A DNA stretch of 64,000 nucleotides from Streptomyces sp. HM190 (GTDB lineage: Bacteria > Actinomycetota > Actinomycetes > Streptomycetales > Streptomycetaceae). The notes beneath the pieces were generated by a model. The model did no database searches and had not been told where the DNA came from. It was given only the letters and a program-made list of their open reading frames with translations. Location of the stretch: contig NZ_CP047318.1 of the NCBI RefSeq assembly GCF_009857135.1, positions 124,001 to 188,000 on the forward strand, written 5' to 3'. The position numbers and the translations under genes were made by a program. The stretch's first letter is position 1. Each line of letters begins with the position of its first letter. This document shows positions 1-8,178 of this stretch, piece by piece.

Positions 1-220
1 CGATGACGACGCCGTCCGCGTGCTTGACCAGGGCGCTGGCCTCGACGATCGCCGGGTGAGCGAAGTCGGCGTGCAGCAGGGCCTCGGCCGGCAGCGTGCG
101 GACGTCGAACGGGATCACCTCGTGGCCCTGGGCCGCGAGCCGGTCGTCGAGGTGGCGCAGCAGCCGGGCGGTGCGGGAGGTGGGAGAGGGACTGCCGGAG
201 ACGGAGAGGATGGTGGCCAT
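1..220 (-). CDS. NAD(P)H-dependent FMN reductase, 3' part outside window
   Basis: Only the N-terminal 73 residues are inside the window; the gene runs off the left edge. The protein opens with MATILSVSGSPSPTSRTARLL, the flavodoxin-like phosphate-binding loop of the SsuE/MsuE family. It continues with the family-like stretch LPAEALLHADF and a helix ending HADGVVI. Family members reduce FMN with NAD(P)H and hand the free FMNH2 to two-component monooxygenases. It lies 12 nt downstream of the SfnB-like gene and close to SfnG, so it is probably their FMNH2 supplier. The ATG at 220 follows a GGTCCCTCCC-type purine-rich stretch on the minus strand. Exact subfamily cannot be fixed from the fragment. 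Confidence 0.8.
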   Translation of the reverse strand, partial: MATILSVSGSPSPTSRTARLLRHLDDRLAAQGHEVIPFDVRTLPAEALLHADFAHPAIVEASALVKHADGVVI

Positions 221-232
221 GGGAGGGACCTT

Positions 233-1450
233 TCAGGAGTACCAGGTGGGCTGCGGCAGTTCACCGGTGAGGACGTGGCGGCCGACCTCACGGCGCTTGT
301 AGGCGACGGGGTCGTGGAGCGTGTGGGTGCGGATGTTGCGCCAGAAGCGGTCGAGGCCTTCGGCGGAGGCGGTGGCGCGGGCTCCGGTCACCTCGAAGAT
401 GCGGTGGGTGATCTCCAGGGCGACGTCGGTGGCGCGGGCCTTCACCGCGGCCACCCGCACCTCGAACTCGCCCCGGGCCTGTGCGGTGACCGCGTCCGGG
501 TCGTCGTGCAGCTTCTGGCCCTCGTCGGCCACGGCGTCGGCCAGGGCCTCGACGGCCCACAGCTGGGCGGTGAGGTCGCCGTAGATGTCGATGACGTAGG
601 GCTCGTCGACGGCGTGCTCGTGGCCGCCGTGCAGCCAGGGCCGTGACTTGGTCCGGGTGTAGGTGGCGGCGGTCTTCAGCGCTCCGGCGGCGATGCCGAG
701 GTAGAAGTTGACGAAGACGAGCTGGATGGTCGGCACGTTGAGGGTGTTGTACACGCGGGGCCGGAACTGCTTGTCCACGTATCCGGCGGCGGCGGTCCAG
801 GGGACGCGTACGGCGTCGAGGGTGACGCCGCCGCTCTCGGTGAGGCGCTGGCCGATGTTGTCCCAGTCGTCGTGGAAGGTCAGGCCCTCGCTGTCGGAGG
901 GGACGATGGCGAAGACGTGGTCGTCGGTGCCCTCCAGGACGCCTTCCAGCACGGTGACGTCGGAGACCTTGCTGCCGGTGGAGAAGGTCTTGCGGCCGGT
1001 GAAGGTGAGCGTGTCGCCCTCGTCCTTCACCACCACGTCCTCGTCGCGCGGGTTGACCGCGCCGCCGAAGAACCACTGGTTGCGGGCGGCCTCGGCCTCG
1101 ACGTGCTCCCACTGTTCGCGGGTGCCGACCAGGCGGGCAGCCCAGTTCCACAGGTAGTGGTAGCCGAGCAGCTGGCCGATGGAGCCGTCGGCCTTGGCGA
1201 CCTCGCGGACGACGCGGTAGGCGGTGGTCCAGTCCTGGCCCGCGCCGCCGTGCTCGACGGGGCCGAGGAGGGTGACCAGGCCGGACTCCTTCAGCAGCCG
1301 GACCTCCGCGTACGGGGTGGCGGCGGCCTTGTCCCGGGCGGCGGCGTCGGAGGCGAGGACGGCTGCGACCTCGGCGGCGCGGGCGATCCAGCCGGCGGCG
1401 TCGGTCGGGTCGGGGGCGGTCTTCCAGTCGGCCGGTGCGGCGGTGCTCAT
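233..1450 (-). CDS. SfnB-family acyl-CoA-dehydrogenase-like sulfur-acquisition oxidoreductase
   Basis: A 405-residue protein starting MSTAAPADWK. It has the acyl-CoA dehydrogenase fold of the SfnB/DszC group: an N-terminal helical part with LGPVEHGGAGQDW, a middle beta domain with TFTGRKTFSTGS, and a C-terminal part ending DRFWRNIRTHTLHDPVAYK, the usual end of DszC/SfnB proteins. Relatives are flavin-dependent monooxygenases or oxidoreductases used to obtain sulfur from sulfones, sulfonates or thiophenes with FMNH2. The frame stays open upstream of 1450, but ATG 1450 is preceded by GAAAGGGTCCCACC, a good ribosome site, and the N-terminus fits the family. It sits between sfnG and the FMN reductase in one minus-strand operon. 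The substrate is not evident. Confidence 0.82.
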   Translation of the reverse strand: MSTAAPADWKTAPDPTDAAGWIARAAEVAAVLASDAAARDKAAATPYAEVRLLKESGLVTLLGPVEHGGAGQDWTTAYRVVREVAKADGSIGQLLGYHYLWNWAARLVGTREQWEHVEAEAARNQWFFGGAVNPRDEDVVVKDEGDTLTFTGRKTFSTGSKVSDVTVLEGVLEGTDDHVFAIVPSDSEGLTFHDDWDNIGQRLTESGGVTLDAVRVPWTAAAGYVDKQFRPRVYNTLNVPTIQLVFVNFYLGIAAGALKTAATYTRTKSRPWLHGGHEHAVDEPYVIDIYGDLTAQLWAVEALADAVADEGQKLHDDPDAVTAQARGEFEVRVAAVKARATDVALEITHRIFEVTGARATASAEGLDRFWRNIRTHTLHDPVAYKRREVGRHVLTGELPQPTWYS

Positions 1451-1497
1451 GGTGGGACCCTTTCGGTCTCGGGTGGGGGAGGGTTCGGGGCGTGCGG

Positions 1498-2625
1498 TCA
1501 GGCGCGGGCGGCGACGGGCACCGACTCGAACTGCCGGGCCTCCAGTTCGCGTACGAGGGGCAGCACCCGCTTGCCGAAGTACTCGACCTCCTCGTGGTAG
1601 TGCAGGAAGCCGAGGAGGAAGAGGTCGACGCCGAGCCGCTTGTAGGCGACGATCCGCTCGGCGATCTGCTCGGGCGTGCCGATCAGGCCCGTGCGGAAGC
1701 CGTCGTTGTACTGGACGAGGTCTTCGAAGCTGGAGTCCTGCCACATGCCCTTGCCGTCTGCGGTGGACTGCCCGGCCTGCTGGACGGCGTCGCGGAAGCC
1801 GTGGACGGCCGGTGTGTCGGCCTTGGCGACGATCTCGCGGAGTGTGTCGCGGGCCTCGGCCTCGGTGTCGCGGGCGATGAGGAAGCCGTTGAGGCCGAAC
1901 TTCGGTGCTGTGCGTCCGGCTTGGGCGGCGGAGGCGCGGACGTCTTCGATCTGCTCGGTGACGCCGTCGAAGTCCTTGCCGTTGCTGAAGTACCAGTCGG
2001 AGACGCGGCCCGCCATGGTTCGGGCGGCGGTGGAGTTGCCGCCCTGGAAAATCTCCGGGTGCGGACGCTCGGGGGTGTTCAGCGGCTTGGGCTTGAGGGA
2101 GAAGTCGCGCAACCGGTAGAAGTCACCGGCGAGTTCGGTGTGATCCTCGGTCCAGATCTGGCGCAGGGCGGTGATGAACTCCTCCGCGCGGCGGTAGCGC
2201 TCGTCGTGCTCCAGCCAGGGCTCGCCGAGGGCCGTGAACTCGCCCTTGAACCAGCCGCTGACGACGTTGACGGCGAAGCGGCCGTTCGACAGGTGGTCGG
2301 CGGTGGCGCCGAGCTTGGCGAGGACGCCCGGGTGCCACAGGCCGGGGTGGACGGCGGCGATGACCTTCAGCCGCTCGGTGGCGAGCAGCAGGGCGAGGCT
2401 GAAGCTGGTCGACTCGTGCTGGTACTCGGCGCCGTAGCTGGCCATGTAGCGGACCTGGCTGAGGGCGTAGTCGAAGCCGTTGTTCTCGGCCAGCACGGCC
2501 AGTTCGCGGTTGTAGTCGTAGCTCCAGTCGGTGCGCTGCTCGATGGTGCTGGTGACCAGGCCGCCGCTGACGTTGGGTACCCAGTAGGCGAAGCGGACGG
2601 GGTCGGGTCCGGGGGTTGCGGGCAT
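1498..2625 (-). CDS. sfnG: FMNH2-dependent dimethyl sulfone monooxygenase SfnG
   Basis: A 375-residue LLM-class flavin monooxygenase. The N-terminus RFAYWVPNVSGGLVTSTIEQ and the following block (YDYNRELAVLAENNGFDYALSQVR) are the signature of SfnG, the enzyme that converts dimethyl sulfone to methanesulfinate and formaldehyde using FMNH2 and O2. The internal VNVVSGWFKGEF and FQGGNSTAARTMAG blocks match the TIM-barrel flavin and phosphate sites of the SsuD family. Length is normal for the family. It is the first structural gene of the leftward operon sfnG - sfnB-like - FMN reductase and is preceded by a leader peptide ORF (2815-2895). Divergent to the LysR gene, which probably controls it. Confidence 0.88.
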   Translation of the reverse strand: MPATPGPDPVRFAYWVPNVSGGLVTSTIEQRTDWSYDYNRELAVLAENNGFDYALSQVRYMASYGAEYQHESTSFSLALLLATERLKVIAAVHPGLWHPGVLAKLGATADHLSNGRFAVNVVSGWFKGEFTALGEPWLEHDERYRRAEEFITALRQIWTEDHTELAGDFYRLRDFSLKPKPLNTPERPHPEIFQGGNSTAARTMAGRVSDWYFSNGKDFDGVTEQIEDVRASAAQAGRTAPKFGLNGFLIARDTEAEARDTLREIVAKADTPAVHGFRDAVQQAGQSTADGKGMWQDSSFEDLVQYNDGFRTGLIGTPEQIAERIVAYKRLGVDLFLLGFLHYHEEVEYFGKRVLPLVRELEARQFESVPVAARA

Positions 2626-2792
2626 GGGGAACTCCTGGCGGGAATGCGCATGCGAAAAGGCGCGTGCGGTGACAGGGAAACGTGTTCAGTGATCGGGATT
2701 CAGGCGTGCGGCGACGACGTTCCCGGGACGGCAGAAATCACCACGAAAAGACCGGCAGTGGAATATCCAGGAAGGGCGTGTCGGCGCAGGTT

Positions 2793-2807
2793 CGAGGGTT
2801 TCCCTCG
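2793..2807 (-). promoter_or_regulatory. Short hairpin just after the sfn leader peptide
   Basis: A perfect 6-bp stem (cgaggg / ccctcg) with a 3-nt loop begins 8 nt past the leader peptide stop codon. Such a position would let a ribosome stalled on the Cys codons change folding of the 190-nt region before sfnG. No U-tract follows, so it is not a terminator by itself. Confidence 0.35.
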
Positions 2808-2814
2808 GGTGCGC

Positions 2815-2895
2815 TCAGACCCGACAGCGACAGCAGGAGCTGGAGACACGCGCGAGGTCGACGTGGCGTCGCCGCGTGAGGTCCTGTCGCTTCAT
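2815..2895 (-). CDS. Sulfur/cysteine leader peptide upstream of sfnG
   Basis: A 26-residue ORF: MKRQDLTRRRHVDLARVSSS followed by CCRCRV and TGA. The RRRHVDLARV core is the hallmark of the short actinobacterial leader peptides placed before sulfur-assimilation operons. Three of the last six codons are Cys (Cys-Cys-Arg-Cys). In mycobacteria such cysteine-rich uORFs control downstream genes by translation-dependent attenuation when cysteinyl-tRNA is short, so the same is inferred here. It lies 189 nt before the sfnG start. A promoter-like pair ends 7 nt before the ATG, suggesting the leader is translated leaderless. Three further ORFs of this type occur in the window. Confidence 0.75.
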   Translation of the reverse strand: MKRQDLTRRRHVDLARVSSSCCRCRV

Positions 2896-2902
2896 GCCTT
2901 CG

Positions 2903-2931
2903 ATCAAAGCAGTGGGGGTACGGCCGGTCAA
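2903..2931 (-). promoter_or_regulatory. Candidate promoter of the sfnG operon
   Basis: On the minus strand TTGACC and TTTGAT are separated by 17 nt, and the second box ends 7 nt before the leader peptide ATG. Transcription would then begin at or next to the start codon, giving a leaderless mRNA. Judged only by sequence match. Confidence 0.45.
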
Positions 2932-3011
2932 GAATGCCCGGATGTCATTTCACATGCTGAGAGTCGGTATTCACGAGGTTGTGACAGGGATTCCCTTGAA
3001 CGCGGCGCGCG

Positions 3012-3968
3012 GTGAACGGCAGTCTCCTTGCCGTGCGTATCGAACAGCTCGAATACATCGCCGCCGTCACGCGGTTGGGGTCGCTGCGGCGCGCCGCAGA
3101 AGAACTGCACCTGTCCCAGCCCGCGCTCAGCGAGACCGTACGCAACCTGGAGCGCGAACTCGGCGTGGACCTGCTGGAGCGGAAGCGTTCCGGGGCGAAG
3201 ATCAGCGACGAGGGCCGGGAACTGCTGCCGCACATCATGACCGTGCTGGATGCGGTCGACCGGCTGCGTGGCGCGGCCGGCGACCAGCACCGCATCAGCC
3301 GCATGGTCCGCCTCGGCACGGTCAACACGGCCACCGTCCCGCTGGTCATACCCACGGTGCGGGAGTTCCGGGCCTCGCACCCGGCCACCCAGGTCGAGTT
3401 GGTCGGCGCACAGCAGTCCGAGATCCACCGCGGGCTGCTGGAGGGCGCGTTCGACCTGGGGCTGGTGAACTACCTCGGAGGCGACGACATGCCACCCGGC
3501 TTCGAGACCACCGAACTCCTGCGGGGCCGGCCGGTGGTGTGCGTGCGCCCGGACAGTCCGCTCGCGGCCCTGGACGCGGTGGACGTGGACAGCCTCCTGG
3601 CCGAGCCGCTGGTCGTGATGCGGTCCGGCTATGTCATGCACCGCTTTGTCCACCGTCTGCTGGGCGGCCGTACGCCGTCCTTCTCGTACTCCACCGACGG
3701 CGCCGAGATGGGCAAGCTGATGGTCGCCGAGGGACTGGGAGCCACGGTGCTGCCCGACTTCAGTGTCATCGGCGATCCCCTGGAACGGCGGGGCACGATC
3801 ACCGTACGGCCGCTGGCCGGGGACGCGGCCGACGTGCTGCTGATCCTGCAGCGCCGGCACTCCGGTTCCGTCCCGCGAGCCGTCCGCGATCTGCACGAGC
3901 TGTTCGTGCGCAACGCACGGGCGGTACGAGGACTCTTCGCGACGGCCGGCGGACGAACGACCGCGTAG
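3012..3968 (+). CDS. LysR-family transcriptional regulator
   Basis: A 318-residue LysR protein. Residues 8-66 form the winged helix-turn-helix (RIEQLEYIAAV, AAEELHLSQPALSETVRNLE). The rest is the periplasmic-binding-like effector domain. The GTG at 3012 is the longest start; the GTG at 3033 gives the more usual N-terminus (V)RIEQLEY and may be the true one, as neither has a strong ribosome site. It is divergent from the sfn operon, with the sfn promoter and leader in the 386-bp intergenic region. By analogy with other LysR regulators of sulfur genes it probably senses a sulfur-status signal and controls sfnG; that is inference from position. Confidence 0.85.
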   Translation: MNGSLLAVRIEQLEYIAAVTRLGSLRRAAEELHLSQPALSETVRNLERELGVDLLERKRSGAKISDEGRELLPHIMTVLDAVDRLRGAAGDQHRISRMVRLGTVNTATVPLVIPTVREFRASHPATQVELVGAQQSEIHRGLLEGAFDLGLVNYLGGDDMPPGFETTELLRGRPVVCVRPDSPLAALDAVDVDSLLAEPLVVMRSGYVMHRFVHRLLGGRTPSFSYSTDGAEMGKLMVAEGLGATVLPDFSVIGDPLERRGTITVRPLAGDAADVLLILQRRHSGSVPRAVRDLHELFVRNARAVRGLFATAGGRTTA

Positions 3969-4440
3969 TCGTCTTCATGAGCGACACACCCTGCACCGGC
4001 AAGTCCACCCTCACCCGTATCCGGGCTGCCCGGATCGCTGTGGCCCTTGTGCGGGTCGACCCCATCGAGCATGCGATCGCGTCCGTTCCGCCTCCGCCGG
4101 GTACCAGGTTGGCCCCGCGGGCCACGCCGTCAGATACGCCCTGGCTGAGGAACACCTTCGGCAGGGGCTGACCGTGATCGCGGAATCGGTCATCCGTTGA
4201 GCGTGACACGCGGCGCCTGGCGGGACACGGTCAACGGGACGTGTGTGCCCGTCGCCGAGGCGGAGGTGATGCTCGGATCCGGCCGAGCACCGGCGCTGGG
4301 TGACCTCGCGGGCGGTCGGCTTTCCCGGTCTGCCGCTGCTCGAATGGCAGTAGATCGCGGATCGGGAGTACGAGCCGTGGGACCGCGAGCACGTCCTCGT
4401 CGACGCGGCGGTACAGAGCCAACGATCAGCCACTGGCTCT
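3969..4440 (+). pseudogene. Decayed AAA-family P-loop kinase
   Basis: Starting right after the LysR stop, translation gives VVVFMSDTPCTGKSTLTRI, a Walker A motif (GxxxxGKS-like, first Gly changed to Asp), then ALVRVDPIEHAI. About 4100 the reading moves to another frame (YALAEEHLRQGLTVIAESV). It moves again near 4196 (LSVTRGAWRDTVNGT, VPVAEAEVM) and near 4273 (DPAEHRRWVTSRAVGFPG, then a TAG, then IADREYEPWDREHVLVDAA). Joined, these pieces spell a small AAA-type phosphotransferase of the chloramphenicol-phosphotransferase/kinase-like group common in Streptomyces. At least two or three frameshifts and one in-frame stop mean it cannot be functional. Confidence 0.75.
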
Positions 4441-4555
4441 GCTCCTCCGTGCCCTCCCACCAGGCTGACCGTTGCCGTTCGGCGTTGCGGGGCTGCTCGG
4501 CCGAGTCGGCGCGTGGGTCGGTGCCTCGAACACCTTGTCATCGGAACGCCGAGCA

Positions 4556-5704
4556 TCATCTCGGCTGGAAGGAGAGCCCTCGTCGGCGCCATTCCTCCGC
4601 GAGCAGTTCGTACGAGCGGACCCGGTCCGCGTGGTCGTGGGTGATCGTCGTGATGAGCAACTCGTCTGCGCCCGTGGCCTCCTGCAGTTGCAGCAACTGG
4701 TCGGCGACCCGGCCCGGCGAGCCGACGAACTGGGTGTCGAGGCGGTCCCGGACGAGGGCGCGGTCCTCGTCGGTCCATGGGTGGGCGCGCGCCTCCTGCG
4801 GCGTCGGGAACTCGATGGCGCCCTCGGCGGTGCGGATGCTGCGCACCCACGGGCCGTAACCGGTGGCGAGCTCCCGGGCCGTTGCGTCGTCCTCGGCGAC
4901 GACGACGTCCGCCGAGACGCTGACGTACGGCTTGTCGAGGAACTCGGAGGGCTGGAAGAAAGACCGGTAGCCCTCCACCGCCTCCAGGACCGTGGCCGGG
5001 CTGACGTGATAGTTGGCCGCGAACCGCAGGCCGTTGCCGCCGGCCACCTCGGCGCTCTGGCCACCGCTGCTGCCCAGGATCCACACCTCCACATCGGCGC
5101 CCTCCCCCGGCACGACGTGAGCTTCGACGCCTTCCGGCGAGCGGTAGGTGCCGGCCAGCAGGGCAAGGATGTCGCCGATCTGCTCGGCGTAGTCCTGTGA
5201 CTCGGCGCCGGGCAGCAGGAGCAGCCTGCGCTGCAGCGCGATGCGGGGTGAGCCGAGTAGATGCTCGAAGGAGAAGCGGGGTGGGATCAGCAGGCCGTTC
5301 GGGGTGCGGCCGTCGACGACCGGGGGCGCTGTGGTGGACGGTGCGGACGGCTGTCCCGGCGGGCGGCCTCCCGAGCGGCCCAGGCCCAGATCGAAGCGGC
5401 CCGGGTGCAGGGTGTCGAGCAGGCCGAACTCCTCCACGGTGGACAGCGCCGTCCGGTGCCCGAGCTGCACGGCCCCGGAGCCGAGCCGGATGGTGGAGGT
5501 GGCGGAGGCGGTCAGCGCCAGGACGACGGCGGGTGACGTTCCGGCCACGCCGGGATTGAGGTGGTGTTCCGCGAACCAGTAGCGGGCATACCCGAAACGC
5601 TCGGCCTGCTGAGCGAGGTCGATGGAGTTGCGTAGGGCATCGGCTGCCGTCGAGCCGGAGGAAATAGGGACCAGGTCGAGGACGCCGAGGGGAATGTCAG
5701 ACAC
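4556..5704 (-). CDS. LLM-class flavin-dependent oxidoreductase (MsnO8-like)
   Basis: A 382-residue TIM-barrel protein. It begins PLGVLDLVPISSG and contains ARYWFAEHHLNPGVAGTSPAV, the start and substrate-side loop typical of the MsnO8-type subgroup of bacterial luciferase-like monooxygenases. HPGRFDLGLGRSGG is the phosphate/flavin loop and SSGGQSAEVAGGNGLRFAANYH the second flavin region. It probably oxidises a reduced-sulfur compound such as a sulfonate with FMNH2. The start overlaps the next upstream gene by 8 bp (5697-5704), so the two are translationally coupled. Substrate unknown. Confidence 0.8.
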   Translation of the reverse strand: MSDIPLGVLDLVPISSGSTAADALRNSIDLAQQAERFGYARYWFAEHHLNPGVAGTSPAVVLALTASATSTIRLGSGAVQLGHRTALSTVEEFGLLDTLHPGRFDLGLGRSGGRPPGQPSAPSTTAPPVVDGRTPNGLLIPPRFSFEHLLGSPRIALQRRLLLLPGAESQDYAEQIGDILALLAGTYRSPEGVEAHVVPGEGADVEVWILGSSGGQSAEVAGGNGLRFAANYHVSPATVLEAVEGYRSFFQPSEFLDKPYVSVSADVVVAEDDATARELATGYGPWVRSIRTAEGAIEFPTPQEARAHPWTDEDRALVRDRLDTQFVGSPGRVADQLLQLQEATGADELLITTITHDHADRVRSYELLAEEWRRRGLSFQPR

Positions 5705-6788
5705 GGATGGACTCCTGAGCGAGTGGTGATGCCGGAAGCACGGGGCCCCAGGCGAATGGCGGATCCGGGATCTCCCGACGCAGCACGGGGGCGGCCTCGG
5801 ACTGGAACAGTTCGAGCGAGGCCCGGTGCTGGGATTCCGTCAGCCCGTTCGCGTCGGCATGCAGGTGCACCACGGTGTGGCCGAACTGTTCGTGGTAGCG
5901 GTGCACCTTGTCGATGACCTGCTGTGGGCTGCCGATCAGGGCGGAGCTGCGTTCGACGAAGTCCGCCAGAGTCTCGAAGACCAGCGGCAGGCCAGCCTTC
6001 CTGAAGAAAGCCAGGTTGGACTCGAAGATCGGCCGGTACGCGGCCAGCGCCTCCTGGGAGGTGGGGGCCACGTAGATGCCGGCCGTCCCGGCGCCGACCG
6101 CGATGTGGGCCGGGTCACGGCCGTAGAACTCCCAGCGCTCGCGGTAGTAGCGGATCAACTCGGCATACGGCTCGATGGGGTTGCTGACGTTCGCGGAGAA
6201 CAGCGGATCGCCGTGGCGGGCGGCGAGATCGACGGACTCCTTGCTGGTGGCGCTGCCGTGCCAGACCCGGACCGGCTGCTGGTACGGCCGCGGCCACACC
6301 TCGGCGTCGGTCAGCGGGGGACGGAAGCGGGTGTCGGCGGTGACCTTGTCCTGCCGCCAGATCTTCCGGAAGACCTCGTAGCTCTCGGCGTTGCGGTCCC
6401 ACTGGTCCTCGGACGTGACGTGGAACAGCTCGCGCTGGGCGGAGCCGTTGCCCTTGCCGATGATCAGGTCGAGGCGGCCGCCCGACAGATGGTCGAGGGT
6501 GGCGTAGTCCTCGTACGCGCGGACCGGGTCCAGCAGGCTGAGCGTGGTCACGGCCGTGAACAGCCGGATGCGTCGGGTCAGTGCCGCGATGTGGCTGAGG
6601 ACGACGGTGGGCGAGGAGGAGATGAACGGCCGCTCGTGGCGCTCCCCCACGCCGAAGCCGTCGAAGCCGAGTTCCTCGGCGAGCAGGGCGTTGTCAAGGA
6701 CCTCGCGGAACCGGTCATGGGTCGGCTTGTGCACCCCGGTGATCGGATCCGGCCGGTGCACGATCAGGGTGATGGCGAGGAACTTCAC
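5697..6788 (-). CDS. LLM-class flavin-dependent oxidoreductase
   Basis: A 363-residue luciferase-like monooxygenase. It shows FGVGERHERPFISSSPTVVLSH near the N-terminus, TLDHLSGGRLDLIIGKGNG for the flavin phosphate, and VWHGSATSKESVDLAARHGD in the middle, and resembles the CE1758-type subgroup. It overlaps its neighbours by 4 bp (6785-6788) and 8 bp, a tightly coupled operon of monooxygenases. The role is inferred to be FMNH2-dependent desulfonation or oxidation of an organosulfur compound; nothing in the sequence fixes the substrate. Confidence 0.78.
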   Translation of the reverse strand: MKFLAITLIVHRPDPITGVHKPTHDRFREVLDNALLAEELGFDGFGVGERHERPFISSSPTVVLSHIAALTRRIRLFTAVTTLSLLDPVRAYEDYATLDHLSGGRLDLIIGKGNGSAQRELFHVTSEDQWDRNAESYEVFRKIWRQDKVTADTRFRPPLTDAEVWPRPYQQPVRVWHGSATSKESVDLAARHGDPLFSANVSNPIEPYAELIRYYRERWEFYGRDPAHIAVGAGTAGIYVAPTSQEALAAYRPIFESNLAFFRKAGLPLVFETLADFVERSSALIGSPQQVIDKVHRYHEQFGHTVVHLHADANGLTESQHRASLELFQSEAAPVLRREIPDPPFAWGPVLPASPLAQESIRV

Positions 6789-8158
6789 GACGCCGCCCGC
6801 TTTTCGGACGCCTCGTCCGGGTGGGCGAGGCCGAGGTGGTGCCGGAGCGTCGGGCCCTCGTAGTCGGTGCGGAAGACGCCCTGTTCCTGCAGCAACGGGA
6901 CAACCTTGTCTGCGAAGTCGTCGAGGCCGGTCGGGGTGATGTGCGGGACGAGAATGAAGCCGTCACTGGCGTCGGCCTGGACGTGGTCGTTGATGGTCTT
7001 GGCGATGGTGGCCGGGGAGCCGACGAAGTTCTGGCGGTTGCCGGTGTTGATGACCAGGTCGCGGATGGACCAGTTGTTCGCCTCGGCCAGCTCGCGCCAC
7101 TCGCGGGCGGTGGCCAGCGGGTCGCGGTACATGCGGACCTGGGCGCGGCCCTGGGAGATGTGGTGGTCGCTGACATCGGGGTCGATGTCGGGGAGTGGCC
7201 CGTCCGGGTCGTAGGAGGACAGGTCCCGGTTCCAGACGAACTCCAGATGCTTGAGGGCGGTGGCCCCGCTGACCTGCCGGCGGCGTACCAGCTTGGCCAG
7301 TTCCTCCGCCTCGGCGTCGGTGTCGGCGAGGGCGAAGGAGGCGGCGGGCAGGATCAGCAGTTGGTCCTGCCTGCGACCGTACTTGGCGAGGCGGTTCTTG
7401 ACGTCCGTGTAGAAGGCCTGGCCGGCTTCGAGGGTGGCGTGCCGGCTGAAGATCGCGTCGGCTTCGGAGGCGGCGAACTCGCGGCCTTCCTCGGAGTCGC
7501 CGGCCTGGAAGATCACCGGGCGGCCCTGCGGGGAGCGCGGCACGTTGAACTGCCCGTGGATGTCGAAGTGCTGTCCGGTGTGGACGAAGGCTCCGGCCTT
7601 GGCGTGGCGCAGGAAGGTGCCGGTCTCCTGGTCGGCGAGGATCTCGTCGCCGTGCCAGGAGTCGAAGAGCTCGTTCGCCGTGGCCAGGAACTCCTTGGCG
7701 CGGGAGTAGCGCTCCTCCTGCGGCAGGAAGCCGCCGCGGCGGAAGTTCTCGCCGGTGAAGGCGTCCCAGGAGGTGACGACGTTCCAGGCGGAGCGTCCGC
7801 CGGAGAGGTGGTCGAGACTGGCGAACTGGCGGGCCACCTCGTAGGGCTCGTTGAAGGTGGAGTTGATGGTGCCGGTCAGGCCGAGGTGCTCGGTGACGGC
7901 GGCGAGCGCGGCGAGCACGGTGAAGGTGTCGGGGCGGCCGACCACGTCCAGGTCGTAGATCTTCCCGCCCTGTTCGCGCAGCCGGAGTCCCTCGGCGAGG
8001 AACAGGAAGTCGAACTTCGCGCGTTCGGCGGTCTGCGCGAAGTGGACGAAGGAGCTGAACTCGATGTGACTGCCGGCCTTCGGGTCGCTCCACACGGTGG
8101 TGTTGTTGACGCCCGGGAAGTGCGCGGCCAGATGGATCTGCTTCAAAGGCTTGGTCAT
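6785..8158 (-). CDS. NtaA/SnaA/DszA-family flavin monooxygenase
   Basis: A 457-residue protein with the start KQIHLAAHFPGVNNTTVWSD, the block DFLFLAEGLRLREQGGKIYD, and SAWNVVTSWDAFTGENFRRG. These are typical of the NtaA/SnaA/DszA/DmoA branch (nitrilotriacetate, pristinamycin, dibenzothiophene sulfone and dimethyl sulfide monooxygenases). Length is usual for the branch, longer than SsuD. VIFQAGDSEEGREFAASEADA is the second flavin-site block. Given the neighbourhood a sulfide or sulfone substrate is likelier than nitrilotriacetate. Coupled by a 4-bp overlap to the next gene. Confidence 0.8.
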   Translation of the reverse strand: MTKPLKQIHLAAHFPGVNNTTVWSDPKAGSHIEFSSFVHFAQTAERAKFDFLFLAEGLRLREQGGKIYDLDVVGRPDTFTVLAALAAVTEHLGLTGTINSTFNEPYEVARQFASLDHLSGGRSAWNVVTSWDAFTGENFRRGGFLPQEERYSRAKEFLATANELFDSWHGDEILADQETGTFLRHAKAGAFVHTGQHFDIHGQFNVPRSPQGRPVIFQAGDSEEGREFAASEADAIFSRHATLEAGQAFYTDVKNRLAKYGRRQDQLLILPAASFALADTDAEAEELAKLVRRRQVSGATALKHLEFVWNRDLSSYDPDGPLPDIDPDVSDHHISQGRAQVRMYRDPLATAREWRELAEANNWSIRDLVINTGNRQNFVGSPATIAKTINDHVQADASDGFILVPHITPTGLDDFADKVVPLLQEQGVFRTDYEGPTLRHHLGLAHPDEASEKRAAS

Positions 8159-8178
8159 CGGTCGGGGATCCTTCCGGT

